Source of the DNA: Planctomycetota bacterium | GTDB lineage: Bacteria > Planctomycetota > Phycisphaerae > Phycisphaerales > UBA1924 | Length of the DNA stretch: 64,000 bases | Direction of reading: 5' to 3' | NCBI GenBank assembly: GCA_023432465.1 | Contig: JAEYUO010000072.1 | Location: forward strand, 71,384 to 135,383 | Part shown: positions 36,163 through 44,533 of the stretch, in pieces | How positions within the stretch are numbered: position 1 is the first letter of the stretch | Layout of the letters: each line of letters begins with the position of its first letter | Notes under the pieces: model-generated | What the model was told of the DNA's origin: nothing | Database searches by the model: none | The model's input: only the letters and a program-made list of their open reading frames with translations | Position numbers and translations under genes: made by a program

Positions 36163-36713
36163 CACTTTGCATCTGGTGGGGCAGGCGTCCCGCCTGCCGT
36201 CGTGATCGCTGTAGCGACGCCGCACTCCGGACACTTCCGCCTGCCATCCACTACCGGAGTCTCTCGCAGGTCGTAGCCGCAGTTGTGGCACTCGCTTGTT
36301 CGCGCGCGCCGCATGCCGATGAGTACGCCGTGGGCATACGCCGCGACCGCTGTACCCAGGGGCATGAGCGGCCACAGGGGAAAGACGATGAAATGGTAAC
36401 CAGGCGATCCTCTCGCCCACGGCATTTTTGCGCGAAACGGACGCCATGCCGTTGTCCAATCGGAGTGGTACGCGGGCAGTGTGTACAAACCGGAACTGGT
36501 CGGCGCTCCGGGCACCTTCCAGTAGCGATCGCTGGAGAATCCACTCTGAAAGCAGCCGTTGCCAATACAGACAAACCAGTCGCCGCTCCAATAGAACCCG
36601 ACTTCACGCTGGCGAGTGCCCAGAAACAGAATGACGGCAACAAGAGTTGTTATCGCGCCAATCATGCGAAGTCGCCGTGCGAGTAGTTCGCTCATGCGCT
36701 TATCATCGGCCAT
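35937..36713 (-). CDS. Membrane protein with C-terminal zinc ribbon
   Basis: A 258-residue planctomycete-style protein. The N terminus has a hydrophobic helix (about 16-35) and a second helix around residues 105-130, then the zinc ribbon CHNCGYDLRETPVVDGRRK-CPECG. The sequence after that ribbon is a translation of a hairpin repeat and of DNA antisense to fmdB, so the real stop may have been lost. The start at 36713 has GAGGA upstream; another ATG is at 36695. No function can be assigned. Its start overlaps the divergent acpS start by 2 nt. Confidence 0.6.
   Translation of the reverse strand: MADDKRMSELLARRLRMIGAITTLVAVILFLGTRQREVGFYWSGDWFVCIGNGCFQSGFSSDRYWKVPGAPTSSGLYTLPAYHSDWTTAWRPFRAKMPWARGSPGYHFIVFPLWPLMPLGTAVAAYAHGVLIGMRRARTSECHNCGYDLRETPVVDGRRKCPECGVATAITTAGGTPAPPDAKCYFLAAGLPVFLAADLVAGRGGSTLAGLGSALTSGLASDFVSAGLVSPFADGLVSAAGAAALLSASADFLYASER
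36180..36198. repeat. TCC-loop hairpin (GGCAGGCG/CGCCTGCC)
   Basis: A perfect 8-bp stem with loop TCC, 17 nt after the fmdB stop, inside the antisense gene. It has the same loop as the hairpin at 33609-33627 but different arms. Similar GGCAGGCG-type repeats are common in planctomycete genomes (recalled, not checked here). Confidence 0.45.
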
Positions 36714-37107
36714 GTCCATCCTCGGCCATGGCATAGATCTCGTCGAAGTCGCGCGCATCCGCGAGATGCTCGATGAGCACGGCCAGCGATTCCTGGACCG
36801 TTGCTTCACGCCCGCCGAGCAGGTCTACAGGGCCGACTCCCGCCGCCGCATCGAGCACCTTGCCGCCCGCTTCGCCGCCAAGGAAGCCGTGCTGAAGGCC
36901 TTGGGCACCGGTCTCACCGGCGGCATCGCCTGGACCGACATCGAGGTCATAAGCACTGCCAGCGGTGCGCCGAAGCTTGCCCTCCGCGGGTCTGCCCAGA
37001 CCGCCGCGGCGAGCCTCAGCATCACGTCGTGGGTCGTTTCCCTCACCCATACAGATTCACTGGCCATGGCCTCTGTGATTGCGTTGGGCAGTCCCGCCTC
37101 GCATTGA
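36712..37107 (+). CDS. acpS: Holo-[acyl-carrier-protein] synthase
   Basis: A 131-residue enzyme that transfers 4'-phosphopantetheine from CoA to acyl-carrier protein. The family starts GHGIDLVEVARIREML; RFAAKEAVLKALGTG holds the catalytic Glu/Lys pair, and WTDIEV follows. The ATG at 36712 has no SD but has TATCAT 5 nt upstream, in leaderless spacing. It is divergent from the zinc-ribbon membrane protein; their start codons overlap on opposite strands. Downstream is a strong hairpin terminator shared with mscL. Confidence 0.9.
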   Translation: MSILGHGIDLVEVARIREMLDEHGQRFLDRCFTPAEQVYRADSRRRIEHLAARFAAKEAVLKALGTGLTGGIAWTDIEVISTASGAPKLALRGSAQTAAASLSITSWVVSLTHTDSLAMASVIALGSPASH

Positions 37108-37132
37108 TTCGATGCACGCTCGCGCAAAGAAA

Positions 37133-37163
37133 CGACCCCGCCTGCACGGTGCAAGCGGGGTCG
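37133..37163. terminator. Bidirectional terminator between acpS and mscL
   Basis: Arms CGACCCCGC (37133-37141) and GCGGGGTCG (37155-37163) form a perfect 9-bp stem with a 13-nt loop. On the plus strand it is followed by CTCATTTTGTC and on the minus strand by TTTCTTTGCG, so it can end transcripts from both acpS and the convergent mscL gene. Confidence 0.7.
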
Positions 37164-37194
37164 CTCATTTTGTCAATCTGGGTTCTTCCGGCGA

Positions 37195-37662
37195 TCAGCC
37201 GCGCTTCGCAAGCAAGTCGCGGATCTCCATGAGCAGTGCCTGATCGGGTGTCGGCCCGGCGGGCGCGGCCGCGGGCTTTTCCTTCTCGAAGCGCTTCCGA
37301 GCGGAGTTCATCATCTTCACCATCAGGAAGATGCAGAACGCCAGGATCAGGAAGTTGATGGCGACGGTGATGAAGTTGCCGTATGCCAGCACGGGGCCCA
37401 TCGCCCGGGCATCCGCGAGCGCGGGCGCCACGCCGTTGGCCGCGGTTGTCGCCGCTTCGATCTTCGTCCGCGCCGCCTCGTTCAACCCGATGTACATGTT
37501 CGAGAAATCGGCCTTGCCGGCGATTCCGACGACCGGCATGATCACATCGTTGATCATCGAGTTGATGATCGTGCCGAACGCGCCGCCGATGATGACGCCG
37601 ACGGCCATGTCCATCACATTGCCGCGGAGCGCAAACTCGCGAAACTCCTTGACGAAACCCAT
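37195..37662 (-). CDS. mscL: Large-conductance mechanosensitive channel MscL
   Basis: A 155-residue membrane channel that opens under membrane tension. The start [29 protein letters not shown] is diagnostic, and the second helix is [24 protein letters not shown], followed by a basic/Pro-rich cytoplasmic tail ([15 protein letters not shown]) and a C-terminal helix. GGAGG lies 7 nt before the ATG. It converges on acpS with a shared terminator. A helical lipoprotein gene lies upstream on the same strand. Confidence 0.94.
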   Translation of the reverse strand: MGFVKEFREFALRGNVMDMAVGVIIGGAFGTIINSMINDVIMPVVGIAGKADFSNMYIGLNEAARTKIEAATTAANGVAPALADARAMGPVLAYGNFITVAINFLILAFCIFLMVKMMNSARKRFEKEKPAAAPAGPTPDQALLMEIRDLLAKRG

Positions 37663-37717
37663 GTTGGTGCCTCCAAAGGGGGTGTAGTACGAATCTGGTA
37701 CAGGAAGTTTGTGCGAC

Positions 37718-38170
37718 TCAGGATGGGAACTTCTTGGTCAGGTCCGTGATCGCCGTTCCCAGCTTGTCGAGCGTGCTGCCGAGTTCGGTCGAGATCGACT
37801 GCCAGGTGTCCGCGCCGGCATCCTTGAGCTTGCTGAACTGATCGCCCGCGGCGTCGAGCTGCTTCTCGACCTCGGCCATCCCGGATTCGACCGTCGGCTT
37901 CATGGCATCCGGGAGAGCCGCCATCTTGTCCTTCAGCTTCGCGACCTGGGCCTTCGCATCTTCGAGGCGAGGCTCGAGCGTGGTCACCGCCTGGTCTCGC
38001 AGCTTCGTGAATGCATCGCCGGCCGCGCTCTTGGCCGAATCCAGCGCGTTCCCCAATGCACCCGCGGCTTCGTTCGCCGCGCCGCCCGCGGTGCCGGTTT
38101 CGGACTTCTTCTCGCACGCGCTGACACTCAGCAGCGCACCGATCAGGACAATGGACATTGTTGTTCGCAT
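37718..38170 (-). CDS. Helical lipoprotein of unknown function
   Basis: A 150-residue predicted lipoprotein. The signal ends in a lipobox (SVSAC) at about residue 20. The mature part is a repetitive amphipathic helix with many Ala, Lys, Asp and Glu ([24 protein letters not shown] and similar), consistent with a coiled-coil or apolipoprotein-like surface. No domain is recognised. The ATG at 38170 has AGGAGG upstream, the strongest ribosome site nearby. It lies ~55 nt upstream of mscL on the same strand. Confidence 0.7.
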   Translation of the reverse strand: MRTTMSIVLIGALLSVSACEKKSETGTAGGAANEAAGALGNALDSAKSAAGDAFTKLRDQAVTTLEPRLEDAKAQVAKLKDKMAALPDAMKPTVESGMAEVEKQLDAAGDQFSKLKDAGADTWQSISTELGSTLDKLGTAITDLTKKFPS

Positions 38171-38343
38171 TTGAAGACCTCCTGTTCGTCGCGTCACACG
38201 AGAACTCGCGGCCGCGCCGAACACAGTTTGCTCGGCACATTGTACGTGATCCGCCGGTTGCCCGCAGATTCGTGCAAAGCGAGCTCTTTATCCTCAAACT
38301 CCGCCGCCCTTGATCGGGGGAATGTCGTATCCTTGAAACGTCG

Positions 38344-38982
38344 ATGGCACGCCCCAAACGCACTCCACGCTCCTCCCCACGCACCTCGGCAGCGCCGTCG
38401 CCATGGGTGTTTGTGCGCGAGTTCATTCGCTCGCCCCGCGACATGGGCACGTTGTTTCCGTGCTCACCCGCGGTCGCCAAGGCCATGCTGCGAGGTCTCG
38501 AGACATCCGGCTGGCGAGCGGTGGCCGAGCTCGGGCCGGGGAACGGCGTCCTCACTCCGACGCTGGTTGCCGGACTCCCTGCCTCCTGCCGGTTCATCGC
38601 GCTTGAGATCAGCCAGGTGCTGGCGGCGGAGTTCCGCGAGCGGTTGCCGGCTCTTGAGCTGGTGGAGGCCGATGCGGCCAACCTCGCCGATGTCTGCCGC
38701 GCCCGCGGCATCGACCATCTGGATGCGGTGTTCAGCGCGCTGCCGCTCCGGCTGCTCTCCCCGATTGCGCTTGGCGAGGTTCTCGCGGCCGCGGCCGCGC
38801 CGCACCGGCCCGGCGGCAGCTTCGCCCAGGTGACCTACTGGCCTTCCGCGCTTGCGCCCGGACGACAACTTCGAAATCAGGTCGTGGCGCACGTCGGCCC
38901 GATCGAGTCGGATAGACTCGTTGCAGGGAACGCCCCTCCGGCGTGGGTGTTCCGCTGCGTCAAGCAGCAGACCGGAGCCTGA
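38344..38982 (+). CDS. Class I SAM-dependent phospholipid methyltransferase-like protein
   Basis: A 212-residue protein resembling PmtA/Rsm-type phospholipid N-methyltransferases. The opening WVFVREFIRSPRDMGTLFPCSP and the SAM motif VAELGPGNGVLTPTL match, followed by FIALEIS, VEADAANL and FSALPLRL, the last corresponding to the family's conserved catalytic-face block. The likely reaction is methylation of phosphatidylethanolamine or a related lipid. No SD is clear; a TATCCT box lies 10 nt before the ATG. It is followed 18 nt later by a DUF2959 lipoprotein gene. Confidence 0.72.
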   Translation: MARPKRTPRSSPRTSAAPSPWVFVREFIRSPRDMGTLFPCSPAVAKAMLRGLETSGWRAVAELGPGNGVLTPTLVAGLPASCRFIALEISQVLAAEFRERLPALELVEADAANLADVCRARGIDHLDAVFSALPLRLLSPIALGEVLAAAAAPHRPGGSFAQVTYWPSALAPGRQLRNQVVAHVGPIESDRLVAGNAPPAWVFRCVKQQTGA

Positions 38983-39000
38983 TCGCCGAGGAACTCTCCC

Positions 39001-39660
39001 ATGTGCCGAATCTGCATGACACTCTCAGTGATGATCCTGCTTGCGATGAGCTTCTGCCTGTCGGGGTGCGCCTCGACGCGGATCGAGCTTGCCGAGAAGT
39101 TCGGCTACGCCAAGCGAGAACAGCTCTCCGACAAGGTCAAATCCGCACGCGACGGCCAGCAGGAGGCCAAGGTGCAGTTTGAGTCCGCTCTCGCCGAGTT
39201 CATTGCCGTTACGTCGGTCGATGTCAAGGAGCTGGAGGCCCGCTACTCCAAACTCAGCAAGGAGTATGACCGCAGCAAGGCCAGGGCCGCGACCGTGACC
39301 GACCGCATCGCGAGCGTCGAACGCGTCGGCGAGGCGCTGTTCCGCGAGTGGAAGGAAGAGCTCACGCAGTACACCAGCGGCACCATGCGTGCGGCCAGCC
39401 AGCGGCAACTCGACCAGACCCGGGCGCAGTATGATCGGCTTGTCGGCGCGATGAGGGCCGCGGAGTCCAAGATGGCCCCGGTGCTCGCGGCGTTCAGCGA
39501 TCAGGTCCTGTTCCTCAAGCACAATCTCAACGCACGCGCCATCGCGGCCCTGCAGGGCACGGTGACGCAGGTGCAGGACGATGTCGCCGCACTTGTCCGC
39601 GAGATGGAAGCCGCGATCACCGAGGCCAACTCGTTCATCGATCAGCTCAGCGGGAGCTGA
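39001..39660 (+). CDS. DUF2959-family lipoprotein
   Basis: A 219-residue lipoprotein with a hydrophobic signal ending SGC (about residue 23). The mature part is helical, with EKFGYAKREQLSDKVKSARDGQQEAK (the DUF2959 signature), then DVKELEARYSKLSKEYDRSKARA. The C terminus is NLNARAIAALQGTVTQVQDDV. Function is unknown; it is probably in the inner leaflet of the outer membrane or the periplasm. GAGGAA lies 7 nt before the ATG. Its stop overlaps the convergent DUF2325-like gene by 14 nt. Confidence 0.85.
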   Translation: MCRICMTLSVMILLAMSFCLSGCASTRIELAEKFGYAKREQLSDKVKSARDGQQEAKVQFESALAEFIAVTSVDVKELEARYSKLSKEYDRSKARAATVTDRIASVERVGEALFREWKEELTQYTSGTMRAASQRQLDQTRAQYDRLVGAMRAAESKMAPVLAAFSDQVLFLKHNLNARAIAALQGTVTQVQDDVAALVREMEAAITEANSFIDQLSGS

Positions 39661-40279
39661 ACCTGCGTGCGGCGATCGCCGCTTCGCGTGCCAGTTCCGC
39701 GAGCCCCCGGCGGGGACAGATGATCACGTTCTTGCCGCGATACCGCTCGCTCACCTTGTGCGCAAGCTCGGTCGATCCCCACAGCACGACCAGATCCGCC
39801 CATGCGCAATCGGCATCCGCATCGGACTGGTTTCGTGCCCGGGTGCCGTCGATCAGCCGAAGCTCAAGCCTGCCTGCGACTCGTCGCAGGACATCCTCCC
39901 GCGTCGCTGGGTTTCCACCCACGATGCAGAGCTTGCTCCATCCCGATTGCGAGAACGCCGCGAGCATCTCTTCCACCCCGCCCCGGTTCACCGATCCGCC
40001 GCAGACCTCGCAATCAGCCTGCGTGGCCGCGGGGACGACCTCGCGTCCGCAGGCGATTGATGGCGCGCGATTCGAGCAATCTCCCCGAGAGCACACACGC
40101 ACGAACTCGGCCGCGAGCACCTCGATGACCGCATCGCGCTTGCTGATCGAGATCCGGGGTTTGCGTGGGTTGGACAGGCCGGCCCGCTGGAGGGCGGCCT
40201 CGTAGAGCGCGGTTGATCCGCCGAACCCCAGTTCGCGGAGCAGTTCGGACTTGGCGATATCCGGACGCGGCGTGGTCAT
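39647..40279 (-). CDS. Cys-rich DUF2325-like protein
   Basis: A 210-residue protein. The N-terminal half looks like a small DNA-binding or helix-turn-helix-like region, followed by a Cys-rich segment (CSRGDCSNRAPSIACG ... CEVCGG) with four or five Cys that may bind zinc. The C-terminal half (SKLCIVGGNPATREDVL ... ADLVVLWGSTELAHKV) resembles DUF2325, a Rossmann-like domain. Function is unknown. Its ATG overlaps the stop of the SpoIIE-type phosphatase gene, so it is the second gene of that operon. Confidence 0.55.
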   Translation of the reverse strand: MTTPRPDIAKSELLRELGFGGSTALYEAALQRAGLSNPRKPRISISKRDAVIEVLAAEFVRVCSRGDCSNRAPSIACGREVVPAATQADCEVCGGSVNRGGVEEMLAAFSQSGWSKLCIVGGNPATREDVLRRVAGRLELRLIDGTRARNQSDADADCAWADLVVLWGSTELAHKVSERYRGKNVIICPRRGLAELAREAAIAARRFSSR

Positions 40280-42276
40280 GCGTGGGGTGCGCCGACATCG
40301 GGACGCAATCGGATGACGACAAAGGTCACATCGTCGGCCTGGGGCACCGCGCCGCGGAAGGCTTTCAGCTCGCGCTCGATGACATCGGCAATGGTCGAGA
40401 CGCTTGATGACTGGTGCCGCTTCAGGATGTCTCGCACCCGATCCTTGCCGAAGAACTCGCCGGCATCGTTTGTCGCCTCCCAGATGCCGTCGGTGCCCAG
40501 GAAGATGATGTCTCCGGCTTCGAAGCCGCCGCGGCTGTACTCCTCGTACACCGTCGCATCGTCAACCCCCAGGGGGACATCGCCTCCGTCCAGTTCCGCG
40601 AAGCTCTGACTCGAGGGCTTGTAGACGATCGCGGGATCGTGTCCGGCGCTCGCCCATCGCGCCGCAGCCGCCCTGGTGTCGACGACGAGCAGCGTCAGCG
40701 TCATGAACCGGAAGTTTCGATCCGAGCTGAGCACGTGATTGACCCGGCCGAGCAGCTCCGACAAGCGAACGTCCGCCCCGAACGGGCAGCGCAGCGCGGC
40801 ACGCGCGGAGGCCATGAGCAGTGCGGCGGGCAGGCCATGCCCCATGACATCGCCCACGGCGATGAGGGTCGCCGCCGAGCCGGTGGGAGCGATGTCGATG
40901 AAATCGAAGTAGTCCCCGCCCGTCTGGTCGCAGTATTTGCACCGCCCGGCGATCTCCAGAAGCGAGTGGGTCGGATTCCCCTCCGGCAGCAGGCTCTGCT
41001 GAACCTCCGTTGCTACTTGCAGCGCCTGCTTGAACTCGACCGCCTCATGGAGCTTTGGCACCATGGTGTTGAAGGTCGCGGCGAGCTGGCCGATTTCATC
41101 ATCGGAATGCTGCCGAGCCCGGGTGGAGAAGTCTCCGCCGGCCAGTTTGCCCGCTGCGGATGTCAGATCGAGCACCGGGCGGACGATCCCGCGGGCGCGC
41201 CAGAGTGCAAGCCCGGCTGCGAGCGCGGCAACGATGATCGCTACGGCAAAGTTCCGCTGCGCAAGGCCCTGTGCGGCGGCGTTGAACTGCGAGGCTGGCT
41301 CCACCACGAATACCGTCCAGTCCCGCATCCTCAGCCGTGCAGCCCCGGACACCCACTCGGCGGGCTTGCCGTCTCCAAAGCCCGTGGCGGCCTCGAACGA
41401 GTGCGAGTCCCACGGCAGAGCAGCGGGGGATCTCGCGGCGGACAGCAGATCCGGCGCATCCAGAGGCGTGATCGCGTCGATGCTGTAGGTCGCCTGCGCA
41501 TCAACCGCGGCCTCCTGCTGCGGCGACAGGCGGGCGAGGCTGTGGTACAGAAGTGCGGTCTTGGGGTGCGCGATGACAACGCCGTGTGAATCGGCAAGGA
41601 GCGCGAAGCCCTGTTCTCCCACACGCATCTCCGCCACGATGCTCTGCACAAGCTCACCCCGAAGCTTGAACACCGCTGTGCCGATCACCCGGCGATCGCC
41701 CGCGACCTCGCGAACGGGGGCGGCGAAGTACACGCCGGCTTCACCGGTGGTCTTTCCGACAAGCAACTCGGAGATGTGCTGATTGCCCGCCAGCGCGGCC
41801 TGGCAGTATGTCCGGAAGCTCAAGTCCATCCCGATGTTCTTCGGATTGGTGCTGGCAATCCCCATGGCCTTGTCATCGGTAATGAATGCCGAGGCGCAGT
41901 CCGGATTCGTGCGCTCGGCAAGCTCCAGCCGTCGCATGGCCGACAGGAATACATCGCTGCTGTGGGCAGAATCCGGCGCAGCGCACAGCGCGATGACGCG
42001 TTCGTCCTCCGCCACCGACTGCACGAAGCGGGAGGTATCCAGGATCAGTTGATCGAGTCGGGAGGCCATCGAACGCGCGAGAAGGGCCGAGTTGCGCCGC
42101 GCGGCCTGTGTCAACTCGAGACTGCTCTGAGAACCTGTCCACCATAGCGCGACGGCCAGGGGGACCAGTGCGGCCAAGAGCAAGTCGACGCTCATGCGCA
42201 CGGCGATCGGCCAGGACTTTGGCCGGAGCCTGCCGGAAGGAGCGCTGGCGGTCGGGGTTGAAGAAGTCGCGGGCAT
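40276..42276 (-). CDS. dCache-HAMP-SpoIIE-type PP2C phosphatase
   Basis: A 666-residue membrane sensor phosphatase. An N-terminal helix (about residues 22-45) and another near 310 enclose an extracytoplasmic dCache-like region (for example FRTYCQAALAGNQHISELLVGK and VIGTAVFKLRGELV). A HAMP linker follows (RGIVRPVLDLTSAAGKLAGGDFSTRA region), then the PPM/SpoIIE domain with GGDYFDF, VGDVMGHGLPAALLMA, LGTDGIWEATN and ADDVTFVVIRL. It probably dephosphorylates an anti-anti-sigma-type partner in response to a ligand. The start at 42276 has TACGCT 8 nt upstream, consistent with leaderless transcription. Confidence 0.83.
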   Translation of the reverse strand: MPATSSTPTASAPSGRLRPKSWPIAVRMSVDLLLAALVPLAVALWWTGSQSSLELTQAARRNSALLARSMASRLDQLILDTSRFVQSVAEDERVIALCAAPDSAHSSDVFLSAMRRLELAERTNPDCASAFITDDKAMGIASTNPKNIGMDLSFRTYCQAALAGNQHISELLVGKTTGEAGVYFAAPVREVAGDRRVIGTAVFKLRGELVQSIVAEMRVGEQGFALLADSHGVVIAHPKTALLYHSLARLSPQQEAAVDAQATYSIDAITPLDAPDLLSAARSPAALPWDSHSFEAATGFGDGKPAEWVSGAARLRMRDWTVFVVEPASQFNAAAQGLAQRNFAVAIIVAALAAGLALWRARGIVRPVLDLTSAAGKLAGGDFSTRARQHSDDEIGQLAATFNTMVPKLHEAVEFKQALQVATEVQQSLLPEGNPTHSLLEIAGRCKYCDQTGGDYFDFIDIAPTGSAATLIAVGDVMGHGLPAALLMASARAALRCPFGADVRLSELLGRVNHVLSSDRNFRFMTLTLLVVDTRAAAARWASAGHDPAIVYKPSSQSFAELDGGDVPLGVDDATVYEEYSRGGFEAGDIIFLGTDGIWEATNDAGEFFGKDRVRDILKRHQSSSVSTIADVIERELKAFRGAVPQADDVTFVVIRLRPDVGAPHA

Positions 42277-42358
42277 GCAGCCGTAGCGTACCCGAAGACC
42301 GATCCATCGGTCGCTTTCGCCGAACCGAAGAGGAACGCGGCTTGAACGCCGGGACCGA

Positions 42359-42721
42359 CTACGCCCCCGGGGACAGGCTGGGCCCGCGGGCGGGGGACTG
42401 CCCCGGCGTTGCGAGTTTGAGCCCCACGATTCCGGCAGCGATCGCCGCGACGCACAGCCATTGAAGCGGGCTGAGCCGTTCGCCCAGCAGCAGCCAGCCG
42501 GTGAGGGCAGCGCCGATCGCCCCGATCCCCACCCAGACCGTGTAGGCGACTCCAAGCGGCAGCGACTGCATGGCCTTCGCCAGCAGGAAGAAGCTGATGA
42601 GCATCGCAAGCAGGGTGATGACGCTCGGCCAGAGCCGCGTCCAGCCCTGTGTGGACTTCATGCTGGTTGCCCAGACAACTTCGAAGAACCCGGCGATGAC
42701 GACATAGAGCCATGCAAGCAT
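42359..42721 (-). CDS. SMR-family exporter, SugE/Gdx type
   Basis: A 120-residue four-helix membrane protein of the small multidrug resistance family. The first helix WLYVVIAGFFEVVWATSMK has the catalytic Glu of the family; the second is ITLLAMLISFFLLAKAM; and the loop-helix LGVAYTVWVGIGAIGA is the SugE/guanidinium-exporter type. Substrate is inferred, not shown; such proteins export guanidinium or quaternary ammonium compounds. No ykkC-type riboswitch could be found upstream. The 210-nt upstream gap has only a short TGGCGG/CCGCCA hairpin (42753-42768). Confidence 0.85.
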   Translation of the reverse strand: MLAWLYVVIAGFFEVVWATSMKSTQGWTRLWPSVITLLAMLISFFLLAKAMQSLPLGVAYTVWVGIGAIGAALTGWLLLGERLSPLQWLCVAAIAAGIVGLKLATPGQSPARGPSLSPGA

Positions 42722-42931
42722 GGGGCATTGTTGCCGCGCCGCAACACCGCGTTGGCGGAAGCCCGCCAGGAACGCCTTTGTCGTGAACTCAAGAGGTTGC
42801 CGTCACGAGCACGGAAGAGCCATCAGACGAACGACTGCTCACTGCTCGCAGGGACGACGACAGAAGCTGGTGCAGTCGAACTGTGCGGCGGATATCGGCA
42901 CCCTGGAACAGCGAGGATCGTCTGCCGCGTG

Positions 42932-44494
42932 CTACTCCGGCTTCTTGTCCGCAAACGGCAGCGTGTCCGGCGTGATGTACACCTGAGTGGTGAAGACCAG
43001 CGGGAAACCTCCCGGCCCGGGGAAGGCACACTCGACCAGATACGCCTTCCACCCCGATTCCGGTCTGGTGACCCTCACCGTGTATGTCATGCCAGCCTCA
43101 TCGTCAGCGCTCGCCTCGGCCATCTGCCACACCGGTCCGGTCGTCTCCAGCCGGAAGTCTCTCGCCGTCGCGTTCTCCGCTTCGTACAGCAGCACCCGCT
43201 GCGGCTTGACGCTCGTCCGCACGACCAGCATGTCGCCCTCCGCTGCGGGTGTCTGTGTCCACTCCACCCGGGGCAGTTCCACACCGCCATCGACGGCCAG
43301 GTAGAACGCCAGGATCTCAAGCGGAGCAGTCGAGCCTCGCAGGTTGTGGGCAGCGTTCGGAACGCTCCGCAGCCGCCACTCGCCCTTGAGCTGCGCACCA
43401 TAATGCCGGAAGCTGTCCGCCGGGAAGAACTCATCCCCCGTGGCGGTCACGATGAGCTTCGGGATCGATTCCACCCTCGATACATATGCCAGCGGGTCCT
43501 CGTGATTCGTGATCCGCCGCAGCAACGGCGAGCCGAAGAACTTCGAGATCTCGTTCTCGTTGTAGTCGCGCAGCGCTTCGGCCCAGAAGCCGTAGCTCGC
43601 CCAGTGGTGGGCTGTATGCGCGGGGATGTTCAGCACATCGATCACGATCGGCGCAATCGCCGCGACACGCTGGTCGACCGCGGCGGTCAGCCACGCCGTC
43701 CACCCGCGCTTCGATGCCCCCACCACACAGAACTTGTCGGCGACCAGATCCTCGCGACCGGTGTCTCGCTTCAGCTCCGCGACAAACTCCTGCGCCGCAT
43801 CCATCGCCTTCACCGTGCTCTTGACCATCGGGAACCGCACCAGCCACGCGGCATCATCGTCCCGCATCGCCAGCCGCCACGACCGGGCAACGAGCCCATC
43901 TTCCACGAGCCCGCGTCCCTCCCCTTCAAGCTTCAGCGGTTGATTCGGTACGTTGTCGATGTACACCACCACCGCGCCCGTCCGCTGCACAAGCAGCGTG
44001 AGCTCCTGCGGCGGCGAGGTCTGCGGTTCATCGCGGTGGCGCCCGCCGCCGATGATCAGGATCGCCGTCTTGCGCAGCACCTTGTCCGGCACCGCCACGC
44101 TCACCCAGTGCTTCCACAGCGGGCGGTCCACCTCTGCATCGCTGCGCCAACGCTGCGATGTCACCCGCAAGTGGTGGATCGTCGCCCCCTGGAGCCGGAA
44201 CTCCGACACCTTGTTCCAGGTGAACTCGCCATCATCGAACGCGATGTACTGCGCCAGCGCGAACGCGTTCCCCTCTGCCGCGGCGGGGATTCCTGACGCG
44301 AGGGGCATCTTCCCGATCCAGCCCGTATCCGCCGCGGTCGTCGCTACCACCGCCGGGGCAATCGCCGCCGGCTCATCCGCGCGAGCCGACCCGACCGCAA
44401 GGACAGCCGGCATGATCGCGGCCGCGCATGCGGCGACCCGAGCCCATGAAAACGAATGCGCGATCAATCCCGCCGCAGTGATGTGTAACGCCAT
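42932..44494 (-). CDS. PhoPQ-activated pathogenicity-related (PqaA-like) protein
   Basis: A 520-residue exported alpha/beta-hydrolase-fold protein. It has a signal peptide (about 1-39), then an N-terminal domain of about 60 residues, and the family blocks RLAMRDDDAAWLVRFPMVKSTVKAMDA, CVVGASKRGWTAWLTA (with the GxSxxG-type Ser) and AIAPIVIDVLNI. A beta-sandwich C terminus is present (VYITPDTLPFADKKPE). Members are known from Salmonella as PhoPQ-activated proteins; the activity is not clear. The start has TAAGCT 6 nt upstream and no SD. msrBA lies upstream on the same strand. Confidence 0.82.
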   Translation of the reverse strand: MALHITAAGLIAHSFSWARVAACAAAIMPAVLAVGSARADEPAAIAPAVVATTAADTGWIGKMPLASGIPAAAEGNAFALAQYIAFDDGEFTWNKVSEFRLQGATIHHLRVTSQRWRSDAEVDRPLWKHWVSVAVPDKVLRKTAILIIGGGRHRDEPQTSPPQELTLLVQRTGAVVVYIDNVPNQPLKLEGEGRGLVEDGLVARSWRLAMRDDDAAWLVRFPMVKSTVKAMDAAQEFVAELKRDTGREDLVADKFCVVGASKRGWTAWLTAAVDQRVAAIAPIVIDVLNIPAHTAHHWASYGFWAEALRDYNENEISKFFGSPLLRRITNHEDPLAYVSRVESIPKLIVTATGDEFFPADSFRHYGAQLKGEWRLRSVPNAAHNLRGSTAPLEILAFYLAVDGGVELPRVEWTQTPAAEGDMLVVRTSVKPQRVLLYEAENATARDFRLETTGPVWQMAEASADDEAGMTYTVRVTRPESGWKAYLVECAFPGPGGFPLVFTTQVYITPDTLPFADKKPE

Positions 44495-44533
44495 GTCTAC
44501 AGCTTATCGCCCAGCGGCAACTGCCGCCGCCGC

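Noticed and set aside
39647..39660. The 14-nt overlap of DUF2959 and DUF2325-like gene ends as a special control signal
   Set aside because: Short convergent overlaps are common in dense genomes, and no terminator or motif is visible there.
42722..42931. A guanidine riboswitch upstream of the SugE-type exporter
   Set aside because: I could find ACG-containing segments but no paired stems around them and no ykkC-like layout; only a short unrelated hairpin is present.
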